Below, in pieces: positions 34,260-42,750 of a stretch of DNA of 64,000 nt. The notes under the pieces were generated by a model that saw only the letters and a list, made by a program, of their open reading frames with translations, was not told where the DNA came from and did not search any database. The translations under genes were made by a program, and so were the position numbers. The stretch's first letter is position 1. Each line of letters begins with the position of its first letter. This stretch comes from Pseudarthrobacter enclensis (GTDB lineage: Bacteria; Actinomycetota; Actinomycetes; Actinomycetales; Micrococcaceae), in NCBI RefSeq assembly GCF_030811655.1, contig NZ_JAUSRE010000009.1, positions 108,959-172,958 of the forward strand. Direction: 5' to 3'.

Positions 34260-34648
34260 CCGTCGTTGTGGGATACGTCCCCACCCCCGAAGGCGAAGCT
34301 GCCTTGACCCAGGCCATCACCGAAGCCCGGAAGAACAACAGCACGCTGGTACTGATCAACTCCTCCAAGGGAGAGGCGGCAGTGGATACCCGGTTCGCGC
34401 CCGAAGGCGGGGTCCAGGACATCGAACGGCGGCTGGCCGGCGAGGGCATGCAGTACGTGATCAAGCGTCCGGTCCGGGGCCACGACGCCGCCTCCGAAGT
34501 CCTGGACGCGGCCGAGGAACACAAAGCGGACCTCATCGTGATTGGCCTGCGCCGCCGCACACCGGTGGGCAAGCTGATCATGGGCAGCACGTCGCAGCGC
34601 ATCCTGCTGGAAGCCGACTGCCCGGTCCTTGCCGTCAAGGCGGGCTAG
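34256..34648 (+). CDS. Single-domain universal stress protein of the tct operon
   Basis: A 130-residue UspA-fold protein: [19 protein letters not shown] at the start and the nucleotide-binding pattern [20 protein letters not shown] near the end. The ATG overlaps the tctA stop, so it is made with the transporter. A role in tuning transport to energy status is possible but only inferred. It is convergent with the FAH gene 38 nt away. Confidence 0.88.
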   Translation: MTVVVGYVPTPEGEAALTQAITEARKNNSTLVLINSSKGEAAVDTRFAPEGGVQDIERRLAGEGMQYVIKRPVRGHDAASEVLDAAEEHKADLIVIGLRRRTPVGKLIMGSTSQRILLEADCPVLAVKAG

Positions 34649-34686
34649 GCCGAGCCGGCGGAGCAGGCCGACTGAGCCATGGCCGG

Positions 34687-35568
34687 CTAAACCGTAACGG
34701 CCGCCGGCGTCCGGAACAATTCCTGGCGCTGGCGGCCCAGGCCCTCCACTTCCACTTCCATAACGTCGCCGGGCTGGAGGTACGGGAAACGTCCGCTGAG
34801 GGCCACGCCCTGCGGCGTACCCGTGAGGATCACGTCGCCGGACTCCAGCCGCATGTACTGGCTGCAGTGGTGGACCAGGGTGGCGGCGTCGAAGATGAGT
34901 TCGGACGACGACGAATCCTGCCGCGGCTCACCATTGACCCAGCTGCGCAGCCGCACATTGCCGCCGTCGATCTCCCCTGCCGGAACCAGCCACGGGCCCA
35001 GGGGTGTCGAGCCAGGCAGCGACTTGCCCTTGGTCCACTGGCCGGCCGCTCCGGGCAGCTGGTACTCACGTTCGGAGAAGTCATTGGCTGTGACGTAGCC
35101 GGCAATGCAGTCGGCGGCCTCCTCCGTGGAGCCGAGGTAGCTGGCTTCCCTGCCGATCACGATGCCCAGCTCAACTTCCCAGTCGTACTGGGAGGAGCGG
35201 GGCGGGAGAGGAGCCGGGTCATAGGGGCCGGTGACCGTGTTGGTGGGCTTGAGGAAGACGACGGGAACCGTGGGCGCGGCTGCACCGGATTCCGCAGCAT
35301 GGGCGGCATAGTTCATCCCGATACCCACTACTGTGCCGGGGCGGGCCACCGGAGAACCAACCCGGAGCGAAGCGGCACCGTCCAGGACCGGCAGCTCGCC
35401 CGCTTCCAGTGCGGTACGGACCCTGCCAAGGCCATTGGCAGCAAGGAATGCCCCGTCCACGTCTGCGGTAAGCGGCAGCAAGCTGAAATACCGGTCCGGG
35501 CCATCAACGGAGGAAACCAGCACGGCCGGCTGTTCTCGGCCGCTTTCGCCCAGGCGCATGATCTTCAT
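34687..35568 (-). CDS. Fumarylacetoacetate hydrolase (FAH) family protein
   Basis: A 293-residue metal-dependent hydrolase or decarboxylase. The FAH fold is seen in GIGMNYAAHAAESG, the metal-ligand strand YDWEVELGIVIG, GYVTANDFSERE and DVILTGTPQGVAL. It is close to ureidoglycolate lyase and 2,4-diketo-3-deoxy-sugar-acid hydrolase relatives; the substrate cannot be told. The ATG follows GAGGAG. It stands alone, convergent with the tct operon. Confidence 0.88.
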   Translation of the reverse strand: MKIMRLGESGREQPAVLVSSVDGPDRYFSLLPLTADVDGAFLAANGLGRVRTALEAGELPVLDGAASLRVGSPVARPGTVVGIGMNYAAHAAESGAAAPTVPVVFLKPTNTVTGPYDPAPLPPRSSQYDWEVELGIVIGREASYLGSTEEAADCIAGYVTANDFSEREYQLPGAAGQWTKGKSLPGSTPLGPWLVPAGEIDGGNVRLRSWVNGEPRQDSSSSELIFDAATLVHHCSQYMRLESGDVILTGTPQGVALSGRFPYLQPGDVMEVEVEGLGRQRQELFRTPAAVTV

Positions 35569-35692
35569 ACCGAATTCTCCTCAAGGTCTTGGTGGGGCTT
35601 TCGGAGCCTGCGACGGCCCCATTCCATGGTGGGTGATACCCCGCCACGCCTGCGAACGAACACTTTATGACCGCTGCTGGAAGGACGGACAT

Positions 35693-35722
35693 CTGACATA
35701 TGCCCGGAGCAGCCGGTAGAAT
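35693..35722 (+). promoter_or_regulatory. Candidate sigma-70 promoter of the 86-residue orphan gene
   Basis: CTGACA (35693-35698) and TAGAAT (35717-35722) are separated by 18 nt and lie 40 nt before the ATG at 35763. Confidence 0.5.
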
Positions 35723-35762
35723 ATGGGAGCCACCTTGGCACGAAAGACAGAAAGTTCAGTAC

Positions 35763-36023
35763 ATGACTACAGCCACTTTGGAGCGGATCCCCGCCGCTGC
35801 CGGCCAGACGGAAGGACCGGCACTGCGGTCCATCAGCCTGGAGTTCTCCAGCGCCAGCGAGGTTCACGCCGGACTGGAAGAGGCCGTCGCCGAACTGATT
35901 GAGGTCGCCGCCAAGGACGCCGCCTGCGGCATCCTGGTTACCCGGCTGCACCCGGGACACTACACGGTAGCCCTTGACGAATCAGTACCCTTCGGCGAGA
36001 CCTACGAGTCCATCGCCGCCTGA
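35763..36023 (+). CDS. Small conserved-looking protein of unknown function (86 aa)
   Basis: Starts MTTATLERIPAAAGQTEGPA. The core SISLEFSSASEVHAGLEEAV, then VAAKDAACGILVTRLHPGHY, looks like a compact alpha/beta domain with no signal peptide or metal motif. A plausible sigma-70 promoter precedes it and a strong bidirectional terminator follows, so it is an independent transcription unit. I do not recognise the family. Confidence 0.65.
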   Translation: MTTATLERIPAAAGQTEGPALRSISLEFSSASEVHAGLEEAVAELIEVAAKDAACGILVTRLHPGHYTVALDESVPFGETYESIAA

Positions 36024-36077
36024 CACCCGCGAAACCGCCGCTGCGTCCCATGAGTCCCCGCACCGGGCGCCGGCAAC

Positions 36078-36116
36078 AAAAATCCCCGCAGGCCGTTGGC
36101 ACTGCGGGGATTTTTT
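36078..36116. terminator. Bidirectional rho-independent terminator
   Basis: AAAAATCCCCGCAG (36078-36091) and CTGCGGGGATTTTT (36102-36115) form a perfect 14-bp stem with a 10-nt loop, with T-runs on both strands. It serves the 86-residue gene on the plus strand and the 81-residue gene on the minus strand. Confidence 0.92.
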
Positions 36117-36130
36117 GGCTTCCGGCGGGA

Positions 36131-36376
36131 CTACGCGCGGCGAACCTGCACGCCGTCGGACTTGAGGAAAAGTTCCTTCTCCGCCGGGCCTGAGGGTCCG
36201 GCCGGCACCAGCCAGAGGACATTGCCGCTCTGCGATACCTCTTCCACTTCCCCGGCTGCCACCACATGCGCATGCTTGATGATCTCGACGCGGTCTCCGG
36301 CCTGGAGGGATTTCCAGTTGGATACCGCGGCGGAATGGGCATGGCGCCTCGACAGGACTGCCCCACGTGCTTTCAT
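36131..36376 (-). CDS. Small protein of unknown function (81 aa)
   Basis: Starts MKARGAVLSRRHAHSAAVSN at 36376; an ATG at 36412 is an alternative. The middle, WKSLQAGDRVEIIKHAHVVA followed by GEVEEVSQSGNVLWLV, looks like a small SH3-like beta barrel, with a basic N-terminus. It could bind nucleic acid or a partner protein, but nothing identifies it. It is downstream of hutH in the same direction, separated by a GC-rich hairpin. Confidence 0.6.
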   Translation of the reverse strand: MKARGAVLSRRHAHSAAVSNWKSLQAGDRVEIIKHAHVVAAGEVEEVSQSGNVLWLVPAGPSGPAEKELFLKSDGVQVRRA

Positions 36377-36459
36377 TTGAACTTCTACCCCTTTGTATCG
36401 TTCTGCCGCCACAGCTTCTTCGATGTGACTTTCACTACACCTTCAGTTCTACTACACTC

Positions 36460-36487
36460 CCGGCGCCGCGGTGGGCCGCGGCGCCGG
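36460..36487 (-). terminator. GC-rich hairpin downstream of hutH
   Basis: CCGGCGCCGCGG and CCGCGGCGCCGG form a perfect 12-bp stem with a 4-nt loop, 52 nt beyond the hutH stop. There is no T-run, so it may be a weak or Rho-assisted terminator. Confidence 0.5.
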
Positions 36488-36538
36488 AAATTCCGCCCTT
36501 CGGACAGAAGCTGTGCAGGCCCTGAAGATTCTTCGGTT

Positions 36539-38131
36539 TCAGGCGAGCGGCCCGACGGCGGATTCCGCCGCACGAAGCACCTCACCTGAGGCGACCAGCC
36601 GGTCAGCCGCCTCCAGTTCCGGGGACAGGAAGCGATCGGTCCCCGGCCCTTCCACCACCGCACGCAGGGCCGCCACAACGGCGGAGCCTGCCGGTCCCGG
36701 CGTCAGCACGCCACCCGACAGCTGCGTGCGGATGTCCAGTGCACGCGCCGACGTCACCAATTCGATGGCCAGGACGCGGCGGAGGTTCTCCACGGCCTTG
36801 CGCAGCTTCCGCGCCGCATGCCAGCCCATGGACACGTGGTCCTCCTGCATGGCTGAGCTCGGGATGGAATCCACGGAGGCCGGAACGGCCAACCGCTTGT
36901 TGTCGGACACCAGGCCCGCCTGCGTGTACTGCGCAATCATCAGGCCGGAATCGACTCCCGGATCCGCCGCGAGGAAGGCAGGCAGCCCGTGGGAACGGGC
37001 AGGGTCCAGCATCCGGTCCGTCCGGCGTTCCGCGATGGAGCTGAGATCTGCCACGGCGATGGCAAGGTAGTCCAGGACATAGGCCACCGGCGCTCCATGG
37101 AAGTTGCCGTTGGAGCTGACACGGCCGTCCGGCAGGACGACAGGGTTATCGATGGCAGCCGCCAGCTCCCTGGTGGCCACCAGTTCGGCGTGATCAACGG
37201 TGTCGCGTACGGCACCGGCAACCTGCGGGGCGCAGCGCAGCGAATAGGCGTCCTGCACCCGCGAGTCCCCCACCTTGTGCGAGGCGACGATCGGGGAGTC
37301 CGAGAGCACCCTCAGCATGTTGTCAGCGCTGGCCGCCTGGCCGGGGTGCGGCCGAAGCGCGGAATGCAGCTCGGGCAGGAACACCTGGTCGGTGCCCAGC
37401 AGCGCCTCGACGCTGAGCGCAGCGGTGATGTCCGCCGTCGCCAGCAACTGGCGAAGATCCGCAATGGCCATCAGGAGCATGCCGAGCATGCCCTCGGTCC
37501 CGTTGACCAGCGCCAGCCCTTCTTTCTCAGCGAGGGTGACCGGCTCGATACCGTGTTCTGCCAGCAGCTCCGCGACAGGTGGCTCTCCACGGCCGCCGTA
37601 CGTGACGCCGTCGGGCCCTTCCGCTTCTCCCTCACCCATGAGGACCAGGGCGCAGTGCGACAGCGGGGCAAGGTCGCCGGAGCAGCCCAGCGAGCCGAAC
37701 TCGCGGACCACGGGCGTGATCCCGGCGTTAAGGACGTCCACCATGGTCTGCAGGACGACGGGACGGACGCCGGTGCGGCCGGAGGCCAGGGTCTTGGCGC
37801 GGAGGAACATGATGCCGCGGACCACTTCGCGCTCCACCGCAGGGCCCATGCCGGCGGCGTGGCTGCGGATCAGCGACTTCTGCAGCTGGGTGCGCAGCTC
37901 GTTGGGGATGTGGCGGTTGGCCAGCGCACCGAAGCCGGTGGAGATGCCGTAGGCAGGGGTGTCGCTGGAGGCGAGGTCGTCGATGTGGGCGCGGACCTTG
38001 GCGACGGTTTCCAGGGCTTCAGGCGCGATGGCCACCTTCGCATCGTGACGTGCGACGGCGAGCACATCCTGGGGTGTGACGCCGACGGACCCGAGGGTGA
38101 CGGTCAGTGGTTCGTGGGTAATGGCTGTCAT
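36539..38131 (-). CDS. hutH: Histidine ammonia-lyase
   Basis: Converts L-histidine to trans-urocanate and ammonia, the first step of histidine breakdown; 530 residues, normal for the family, cytoplasmic homotetramer. The catalytic loop has Tyr61 in AYGISTGFG. The tripeptide that forms the MIO cofactor is Cys150-Ser151-Gly152 in LGCSGDLAPLSH, with Cys in place of the usual Ala. I chose the ATG at 38131 (MTAITHEPLT), preceded by AAGGAA; the in-frame start 24 nt upstream is less likely. It follows hutU in the same direction with a 62-bp palindromic element between them. Confidence 0.95.
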   Translation of the reverse strand: MTAITHEPLTVTLGSVGVTPQDVLAVARHDAKVAIAPEALETVAKVRAHIDDLASSDTPAYGISTGFGALANRHIPNELRTQLQKSLIRSHAAGMGPAVEREVVRGIMFLRAKTLASGRTGVRPVVLQTMVDVLNAGITPVVREFGSLGCSGDLAPLSHCALVLMGEGEAEGPDGVTYGGRGEPPVAELLAEHGIEPVTLAEKEGLALVNGTEGMLGMLLMAIADLRQLLATADITAALSVEALLGTDQVFLPELHSALRPHPGQAASADNMLRVLSDSPIVASHKVGDSRVQDAYSLRCAPQVAGAVRDTVDHAELVATRELAAAIDNPVVLPDGRVSSNGNFHGAPVAYVLDYLAIAVADLSSIAERRTDRMLDPARSHGLPAFLAADPGVDSGLMIAQYTQAGLVSDNKRLAVPASVDSIPSSAMQEDHVSMGWHAARKLRKAVENLRRVLAIELVTSARALDIRTQLSGGVLTPGPAGSAVVAALRAVVEGPGTDRFLSPELEAADRLVASGEVLRAAESAVGPLA

Positions 38132-38152
38132 TGAAATTCCTTGAAGAGGTCC

Positions 38153-38214
38153 CATCGACTGCTCCGTAATGGTCGTTTTAGGGACTCTAAACGACCATTA
38201 CGGAGCAATCGATG
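38153..38214. repeat. 62-bp palindromic element, copy B (best preserved)
   Basis: The arms CATCGACTGCTCCGTAAT... and ...ATTACGGAGCAATCGATG pair over about 26 bp with one mismatch around a loop near 38179-38188. It sits between the hutU stop and the hutH start, 21 nt before the hutH ATG. It could act as an attenuator, an mRNA stabiliser or a REP-like repeat. Confidence 0.85.
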
Positions 38215-38243
38215 TGGGGCTTGGCCTGGTGAGCGGACGGCGG

Positions 38244-39941
38244 TTACTGGTTTTCCTGCATGGGGATGCGGACGCCGCGTTCCTTGGCGACGTCGAGCGC
38301 ACGCTCGTAGCCGGCGTCGGCGTGGCGGATGACGCCCATGCCGGGGTCGTTTGTGAGGAGGCGCTCGAGTTTCTGCGCGGCGAGGTCCGTGCCGTCGGCG
38401 ACGGAGACCTGGCCTGCGTGGAGGGAGCGGCCGATGCCGACCCCGCCGCCGTGGTGGAGGGAGACCCAGGTGGCGCCGGAGGCGGTGTTGAGCAGGGCGT
38501 TCAGCATGGGCCAGTCGGCGATGGCGTCCGAGCCGTCGGCCATGGCCTCGGTCTCACGGTAGGGGGAGGCGACGGAGCCGGAGTCCAGGTGGTCGCGGCC
38601 GATCACGATGGGTGCCTTGACCTTGCCTTCCTTGACGAGCTGGTTGAAGAGCAGGCCGGCCTTGGCGCGTTCGCCGTAGCCCAGCCAGCAGATGCGGGCG
38701 GGCAGTCCTTCGAATTCCACTCGTTCCTGCGCGGCGTCGATCCAGCGGTGCAGGTGCTTGTTCTCGGGGAACAGTTCCTTGATGGCCTCGTCCGTGACGC
38801 GGATGTCCTCGGGGTCGCCGGAGAGGGCCACCCAGCGGAACGGGCCCAGGCCCTCGCAGAACAGCGGCCGGATGTAGGCCGGGACGAAGCCGGGGAACTC
38901 GAAAGCCCGGGCGTAGCCGCCCTTGCGGGCCTCGTCCCGGATGGAGTTGCCGTAGTCGAAGACCTCGGCGCCGGCGTCCTGGAACTCGACCATGGCCTGG
39001 ACGTGTCGGGCCATGGAGGCCTGGGCTTTCTTGGTGAAGCCCTCCGGATCGGCTTCAGCCTCGCGGTGCCACTCGTCAACCGTGATGCCCTCGGGCAGGT
39101 AGCTCAGCGGATCGTGGGCCGAGGTCTGGTCAGTGACGATGTCGACGGTAAGTTCGCCGGCCTTGTGGCGGCGCAGGATCTCGGGGAAGACTTCGGCGGC
39201 GTTGCCCACGTAGCCCACGGACCAGCCGCGGCGTTCCTCCTTGGCCTTGAGGACCTTGGCGATGGCGGCGTCGAGGTCCGTTTCCACCTCGTCCAGATAG
39301 CGCTTGCCGGCGCGGCGGCGCAGGCGCATTTCGTCGACGTCGACAATCAGGCAGGCGCCGTCGTTCAGGGTGACGGCGAGCGGCTGGGCGCCGCCCATGC
39401 CGCCGCAGCCGCCCGTGAGGGTCAGGGTCCCGGCCAGGGTGCCGTTTTCGTCGCCGGTCAGCTTGCGGGCGATCGCGGCGAACGTTTCGAAGGTGCCCTG
39501 CAGGATGCCCTGGGTGCCGATGTAGATCCACGAGCCCGCGGTCATCTGGCCGTACATCATCAGGCCCTCGGCCTCGAGGCGGCGGAACTCGGGCCAGGTG
39601 GCCCAGTCGCCGACCAGGTTGGAGTTGGCCAGGAGCACGCGCGGCGCCCACTCGTTGGTGCGGAAGACGCCCACCGGTTTGCCTGACTGGACCAGGAGCG
39701 TTTCGTCCTTTTCCATGGTTTCCAGGGTGCGGGTGATGGCATCGAACGCCGCCCAGGAGCGGACGGCGCGGCCGGTGCCGCCATAAACCACGAGGTCATC
39801 GGGGCGTTCGGCGACCTCGGGGTCCAGGTTGTTCATGAGCATGCGCAGGGGCGCTTCGGTCTGCCAGGACTTTGCGGTGAGCTTGGTGCCGCGGGCTGCT
39901 TTGACCGGGCGGGCACCGGTGGTGAAATCGGCGGGTGCCAT
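38244..39941 (-). CDS. hutU: Urocanate hydratase
   Basis: Converts urocanate to 4-imidazolone-5-propionate with NAD+ as an electrophilic cofactor; 565 residues, full length. Recognisable blocks are [20 protein letters not shown], the glycine-rich NAD region [35 protein letters not shown], and [20 protein letters not shown] near the C-terminus. The ATG follows GGAGCC. It is encoded after the IclR gene and before hutH on the same strand, so an IclR-hutU-hutH unit is likely. Confidence 0.96.
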   Translation of the reverse strand: MAPADFTTGARPVKAARGTKLTAKSWQTEAPLRMLMNNLDPEVAERPDDLVVYGGTGRAVRSWAAFDAITRTLETMEKDETLLVQSGKPVGVFRTNEWAPRVLLANSNLVGDWATWPEFRRLEAEGLMMYGQMTAGSWIYIGTQGILQGTFETFAAIARKLTGDENGTLAGTLTLTGGCGGMGGAQPLAVTLNDGACLIVDVDEMRLRRRAGKRYLDEVETDLDAAIAKVLKAKEERRGWSVGYVGNAAEVFPEILRRHKAGELTVDIVTDQTSAHDPLSYLPEGITVDEWHREAEADPEGFTKKAQASMARHVQAMVEFQDAGAEVFDYGNSIRDEARKGGYARAFEFPGFVPAYIRPLFCEGLGPFRWVALSGDPEDIRVTDEAIKELFPENKHLHRWIDAAQERVEFEGLPARICWLGYGERAKAGLLFNQLVKEGKVKAPIVIGRDHLDSGSVASPYRETEAMADGSDAIADWPMLNALLNTASGATWVSLHHGGGVGIGRSLHAGQVSVADGTDLAAQKLERLLTNDPGMGVIRHADAGYERALDVAKERGVRIPMQENQ

Positions 39942-40038
39942 GGTGGGCTCCTTCTGGTGATTTTCTGGTGGAGGAAGAACTTCTGTATCAACTAAAGCCC
40001 CTCAACCACGGCCTTCACAGGGCTTTCCGCGCTGTTGT

Positions 40039-40054
40039 GTCCGGTATTCCAGAC
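40039..40054. promoter_or_regulatory. Candidate IclR-type operator upstream of hutU
   Basis: GTCCGGTATTCCAGAC is a 16-bp near-palindrome (one mismatch) about 98 nt before the hutU start. It is nearly identical over its first 13 bases to the site before the IclR gene at 40951. Confidence 0.6.
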
Positions 40055-40065
40055 GACCCGCCGGC

Positions 40066-40923
40066 CTATTTGAGGGGGCGTCCGTGAATGCGGACGGAGA
40101 GTTCATCCGCCACCTTCTGGACCCGGGCGGCCAGCACCGGCCACTCCTCCGCGGGCAGCTTGTCCTCCAGGAAGGTGACAGCGACGGCGGCGGTGGGCCA
40201 CCCCAGATGGTCGGTGACAGCGGCCGCAATCGAGCCAAAGCCGGGGGTTACTTCCCCGTGTTCCGTGGCGTACCCGCGCTGGCGGACCTGGTCCAGGTGC
40301 GAGGACAGGGCGGAGTACTTCATGATGGCCCCCTCCACCTCATGCCGGGCGGTGAAGGCCGCGGCGTTCGGGTAGAGCGCGCGCACTTGGGATTTGGGCA
40401 GCGCGGCCAGGATCGCACGGCCGCTGGCGGTGAGGTGGCTGGGAAGGCGGACGCCGACGTCGGTCACCAGCGACGGCCGGTTCTTGGCCCGCTCCTCCAC
40501 GATGTAGAGCACGTCGCGCCCGTGCAGGACGGCAAGATGCGCGCTCTCGCCAATAGCGTCCACAAGGCTCGCAAGCAGGGGACGGCCGAGTCGCGACAAG
40601 GGTTCCTGGCGGGAATATGCGGAACTGAGCTCGAAGGCGCTGATGCCCAGCCCGTACCGCTGCTCCTCATGGAGATGGAGGACAAAGCCGTTGGCTTCCA
40701 TTACCCCCAGCAGGTGATAAACACTCGACCGCGGCAGGTCCAGGCTGGAGGCGATCTGGGAGGCCGCCATGGGCCCCCTTCGTGAAGCCAGCAGCTTGAG
40801 GATGCGCAGGGTGTTTTCCGCGGCTGGAACTTTTGATGGCGCCTTGGCGGACGCCCGGGGCGCCTGGGCTTCGGCGTTTGTTATTGCGGCGCTCCGTGTT
40901 GCGGCGCCTAGTGCAGTGCTCAT
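40066..40923 (-). CDS. IclR family transcriptional regulator (probable hut regulator)
   Basis: A 285-residue DNA-binding protein. After a 30-residue Ala-rich tail, the winged helix-turn-helix covers about 33-95 (NTLRILKLLASRRGPMAASQ, LDLPRSSVYHLLGVMEANGF). The effector domain has SAHLAVLHGRDVLYIVEE, LPSHLTASGRAILA and EVTPGFGSIAAAVTD. Directly upstream of hutU and hutH, it probably responds to urocanate or histidine; this is inferred from position. Its own upstream region carries the same candidate operator. Confidence 0.88.
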   Translation of the reverse strand: MSTALGAATRSAAITNAEAQAPRASAKAPSKVPAAENTLRILKLLASRRGPMAASQIASSLDLPRSSVYHLLGVMEANGFVLHLHEEQRYGLGISAFELSSAYSRQEPLSRLGRPLLASLVDAIGESAHLAVLHGRDVLYIVEERAKNRPSLVTDVGVRLPSHLTASGRAILAALPKSQVRALYPNAAAFTARHEVEGAIMKYSALSSHLDQVRQRGYATEHGEVTPGFGSIAAAVTDHLGWPTAAVAVTFLEDKLPAEEWPVLAARVQKVADELSVRIHGRPLK

Positions 40924-40950
40924 GGAGTGGAAGGATCTTTCTGGCTAGCT

Positions 40951-40966
40951 GTCCGGTATCCCGTAC
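40951..40966. promoter_or_regulatory. Candidate IclR-type operator upstream of the IclR gene
   Basis: GTCCGGTATCCCGTAC is a 16-bp near-palindrome with one mismatch, 28 nt before the IclR start. It suggests autoregulation. Confidence 0.6.
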
Positions 40967-41015
40967 TTAAGCTTGCGCCCTCGGGCGCCGTTGGTGCAGA
41001 GCCAATTCAACGTCA

Positions 41016-41037
41016 GGTGTCTGGGCTCCCAGACACC
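41016..41037 (-). terminator. Hairpin after the DUF222-HNH gene
   Basis: GGTGTCTGGG and CCCAGACACC form a perfect 10-bp stem, 42 nt past the stop codon of the HNH gene. No strong T-run follows, so termination is only suggested. Confidence 0.5.
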
Positions 41038-41079
41038 CCGCTCCGGTAGCAGGACGGAACCCCACTGGCGGCCGGGTCG

Positions 41080-42558
41080 TTAGGCGTAAGCGCGCAGGAA
41101 CCGCTCCAGGGCATCCTCCCAGGGGGATCCGTGGTGATGAACGACGTCGATGCTGCCCGGCCACCTTCCATCCGGCCACTTTCGGTCCGGCCAGTGGGGT
41201 GGTTCCCAGTCCTGGTGTTCGCTTTGGTAGTGGCGTCCGGTGGGTGAGGTCCAGCCGGGTGGTTCGTTCTTCGTGGCCGGGGTTGGTTTCCAGCCGGTGG
41301 TGTGGCGCAGCTTGTGGTGTTTCGGGCAGGGCTGTCCCAAGTTGCTGATCCCGGTGGTCCCGCCGTTGGCCCAGGCAAGGATGTGGTCGGCGTCGTTGTC
41401 CAGGGAGTTGTTGCTGCACCCCGGGAACGGACACTTTCCATCCCGCATCCTCAACCAAGCCCGCATCGCCCCGGTCACCCGGTAGCTCGTCCGCCCGATT
41501 TCCAGCGGCGCCCCGTCCCGGAGATCCACCAACACCCGATAAAACGACCCCGCCCCGTTCGCCACCAGCTCCCGTGCCATCGACGGCGGAATGGGCCCGT
41601 ACCCGTCCAGCATCGCCGGTTCATCGGTCACGCCCGTCAGGGAAAACACCGGAACGGTGACCAAAACCTGGGCGCGGATCGGTGACGACGACCGGGATGC
41701 AACTCCTTCGACGGACCCGGCTGCTGTACCGCTGCCTTGGGTGATACTGCCGATGCCAAGGACCGCATCGGCGAAGTTGTCGGCCCGCAGCTGTGGCATG
41801 CTCCGGCACTCGTCCGGCCCCTGCTGGGATCTAGAGATAGCAGTCAGCCGGTTCCACCCGGCCAGCGCCTGGTCCGCGGGCAGGCAGGCGGAGAGCCAGG
41901 CCATCCCGTCCTGGTCCGGCCGGAACTCCACCCGCCGGTCCGCCACGGACTTGGCATGGCGTTTCTCAATGCTCTCGGAGTGGTGGCGTTCCCGCCAGGT
42001 GCGGGCCTTGGCTCTGAACCGGTGCGCCGGCATCTGCCCCACTGGGCACCCCCGCGCCGCGTCGGGGGCGTCCGGGTCAAGGAAATGCGCTTCCAACGCC
42101 GCGGCGCCGTCAGCATCCAGACACGCGGCCTCGTCCGCCATCGCCACCGCGTGCTGCCATGACAACACCCCGGCCTGCAATCCCGCCAGGGTTCGCGGCA
42201 ACACCGTAGTTACCGCGTGGGAAGTGGCAAGGAACGTCGCCGCCGCCCGTGGACCCAACGCCAAAACGCATCCGATCTCCGCCGCGGCGGCCATCTCCTG
42301 CGCCTGCACCAGCGCATCCGGCCCGGCAACAGCATGGGCAGACTCCGCGTACGTCACAGCAGCCTTCGCTTTCAAAGCTGCGATCCCTGATTCCACCTCA
42401 CGGGCACCGGCAAGAATGTCCAGGCAACCATCCGCCAAACCAGCCAACGGATCCGCCACCGAAAACGGCTCGAGACCGGAACCATCCACCTCCGCACGAA
42501 GCACAGCAAGGGCAGCCCGGATCCCCTCATATGCCCTCGCCACCGCTGCCCTTCCCAT
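41080..42558 (-). CDS. DUF222 and HNH endonuclease domain protein (13E12-repeat-like)
   Basis: About 492 residues from ATG 42558 (MGRAAVARAYEG); an in-frame start at 42591 is possible. The N-terminal DUF222 region is Ala-rich and helical (about 1-330). The C-terminal HNH nuclease domain has CPFPGCSNN, DADHILAWANGG, SNLGQPCPKHHKLRH: a zinc-binding Cys/His set with the catalytic DH. Actinobacterial genomes often hold many copies of this family. The role is unknown; it is not linked to a recognisable mobile element here. It separates the hut genes from an amino-acid permease. Confidence 0.85.
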   Translation of the reverse strand: MGRAAVARAYEGIRAALAVLRAEVDGSGLEPFSVADPLAGLADGCLDILAGAREVESGIAALKAKAAVTYAESAHAVAGPDALVQAQEMAAAAEIGCVLALGPRAAATFLATSHAVTTVLPRTLAGLQAGVLSWQHAVAMADEAACLDADGAAALEAHFLDPDAPDAARGCPVGQMPAHRFRAKARTWRERHHSESIEKRHAKSVADRRVEFRPDQDGMAWLSACLPADQALAGWNRLTAISRSQQGPDECRSMPQLRADNFADAVLGIGSITQGSGTAAGSVEGVASRSSSPIRAQVLVTVPVFSLTGVTDEPAMLDGYGPIPPSMARELVANGAGSFYRVLVDLRDGAPLEIGRTSYRVTGAMRAWLRMRDGKCPFPGCSNNSLDNDADHILAWANGGTTGISNLGQPCPKHHKLRHTTGWKPTPATKNEPPGWTSPTGRHYQSEHQDWEPPHWPDRKWPDGRWPGSIDVVHHHGSPWEDALERFLRAYA

Positions 42559-42750
42559 AAACACATCATCGCGCGGGGGTCTGACAATCACATCGGACGG
42601 ACAGGACTCCCTGCTGCGCCCCGTCGCAGCTCGAGTTGGCGGCCACAGTCTGTAACCGAAGACACCAAGGCCCCGTGAGCCTCATCACGGTGCCTGGGAA
42701 GATGGTCTGCTGGTTACCGGCTCCCCTCCCAAAGACGAGAAGGTAACTCT

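Noticed and set aside
41080..42591. HNH protein as a homing endonuclease or mobile element
   Set aside because: DUF222-HNH proteins are common chromosomal genes in actinobacteria, and no intron, intein or terminal repeats are present.
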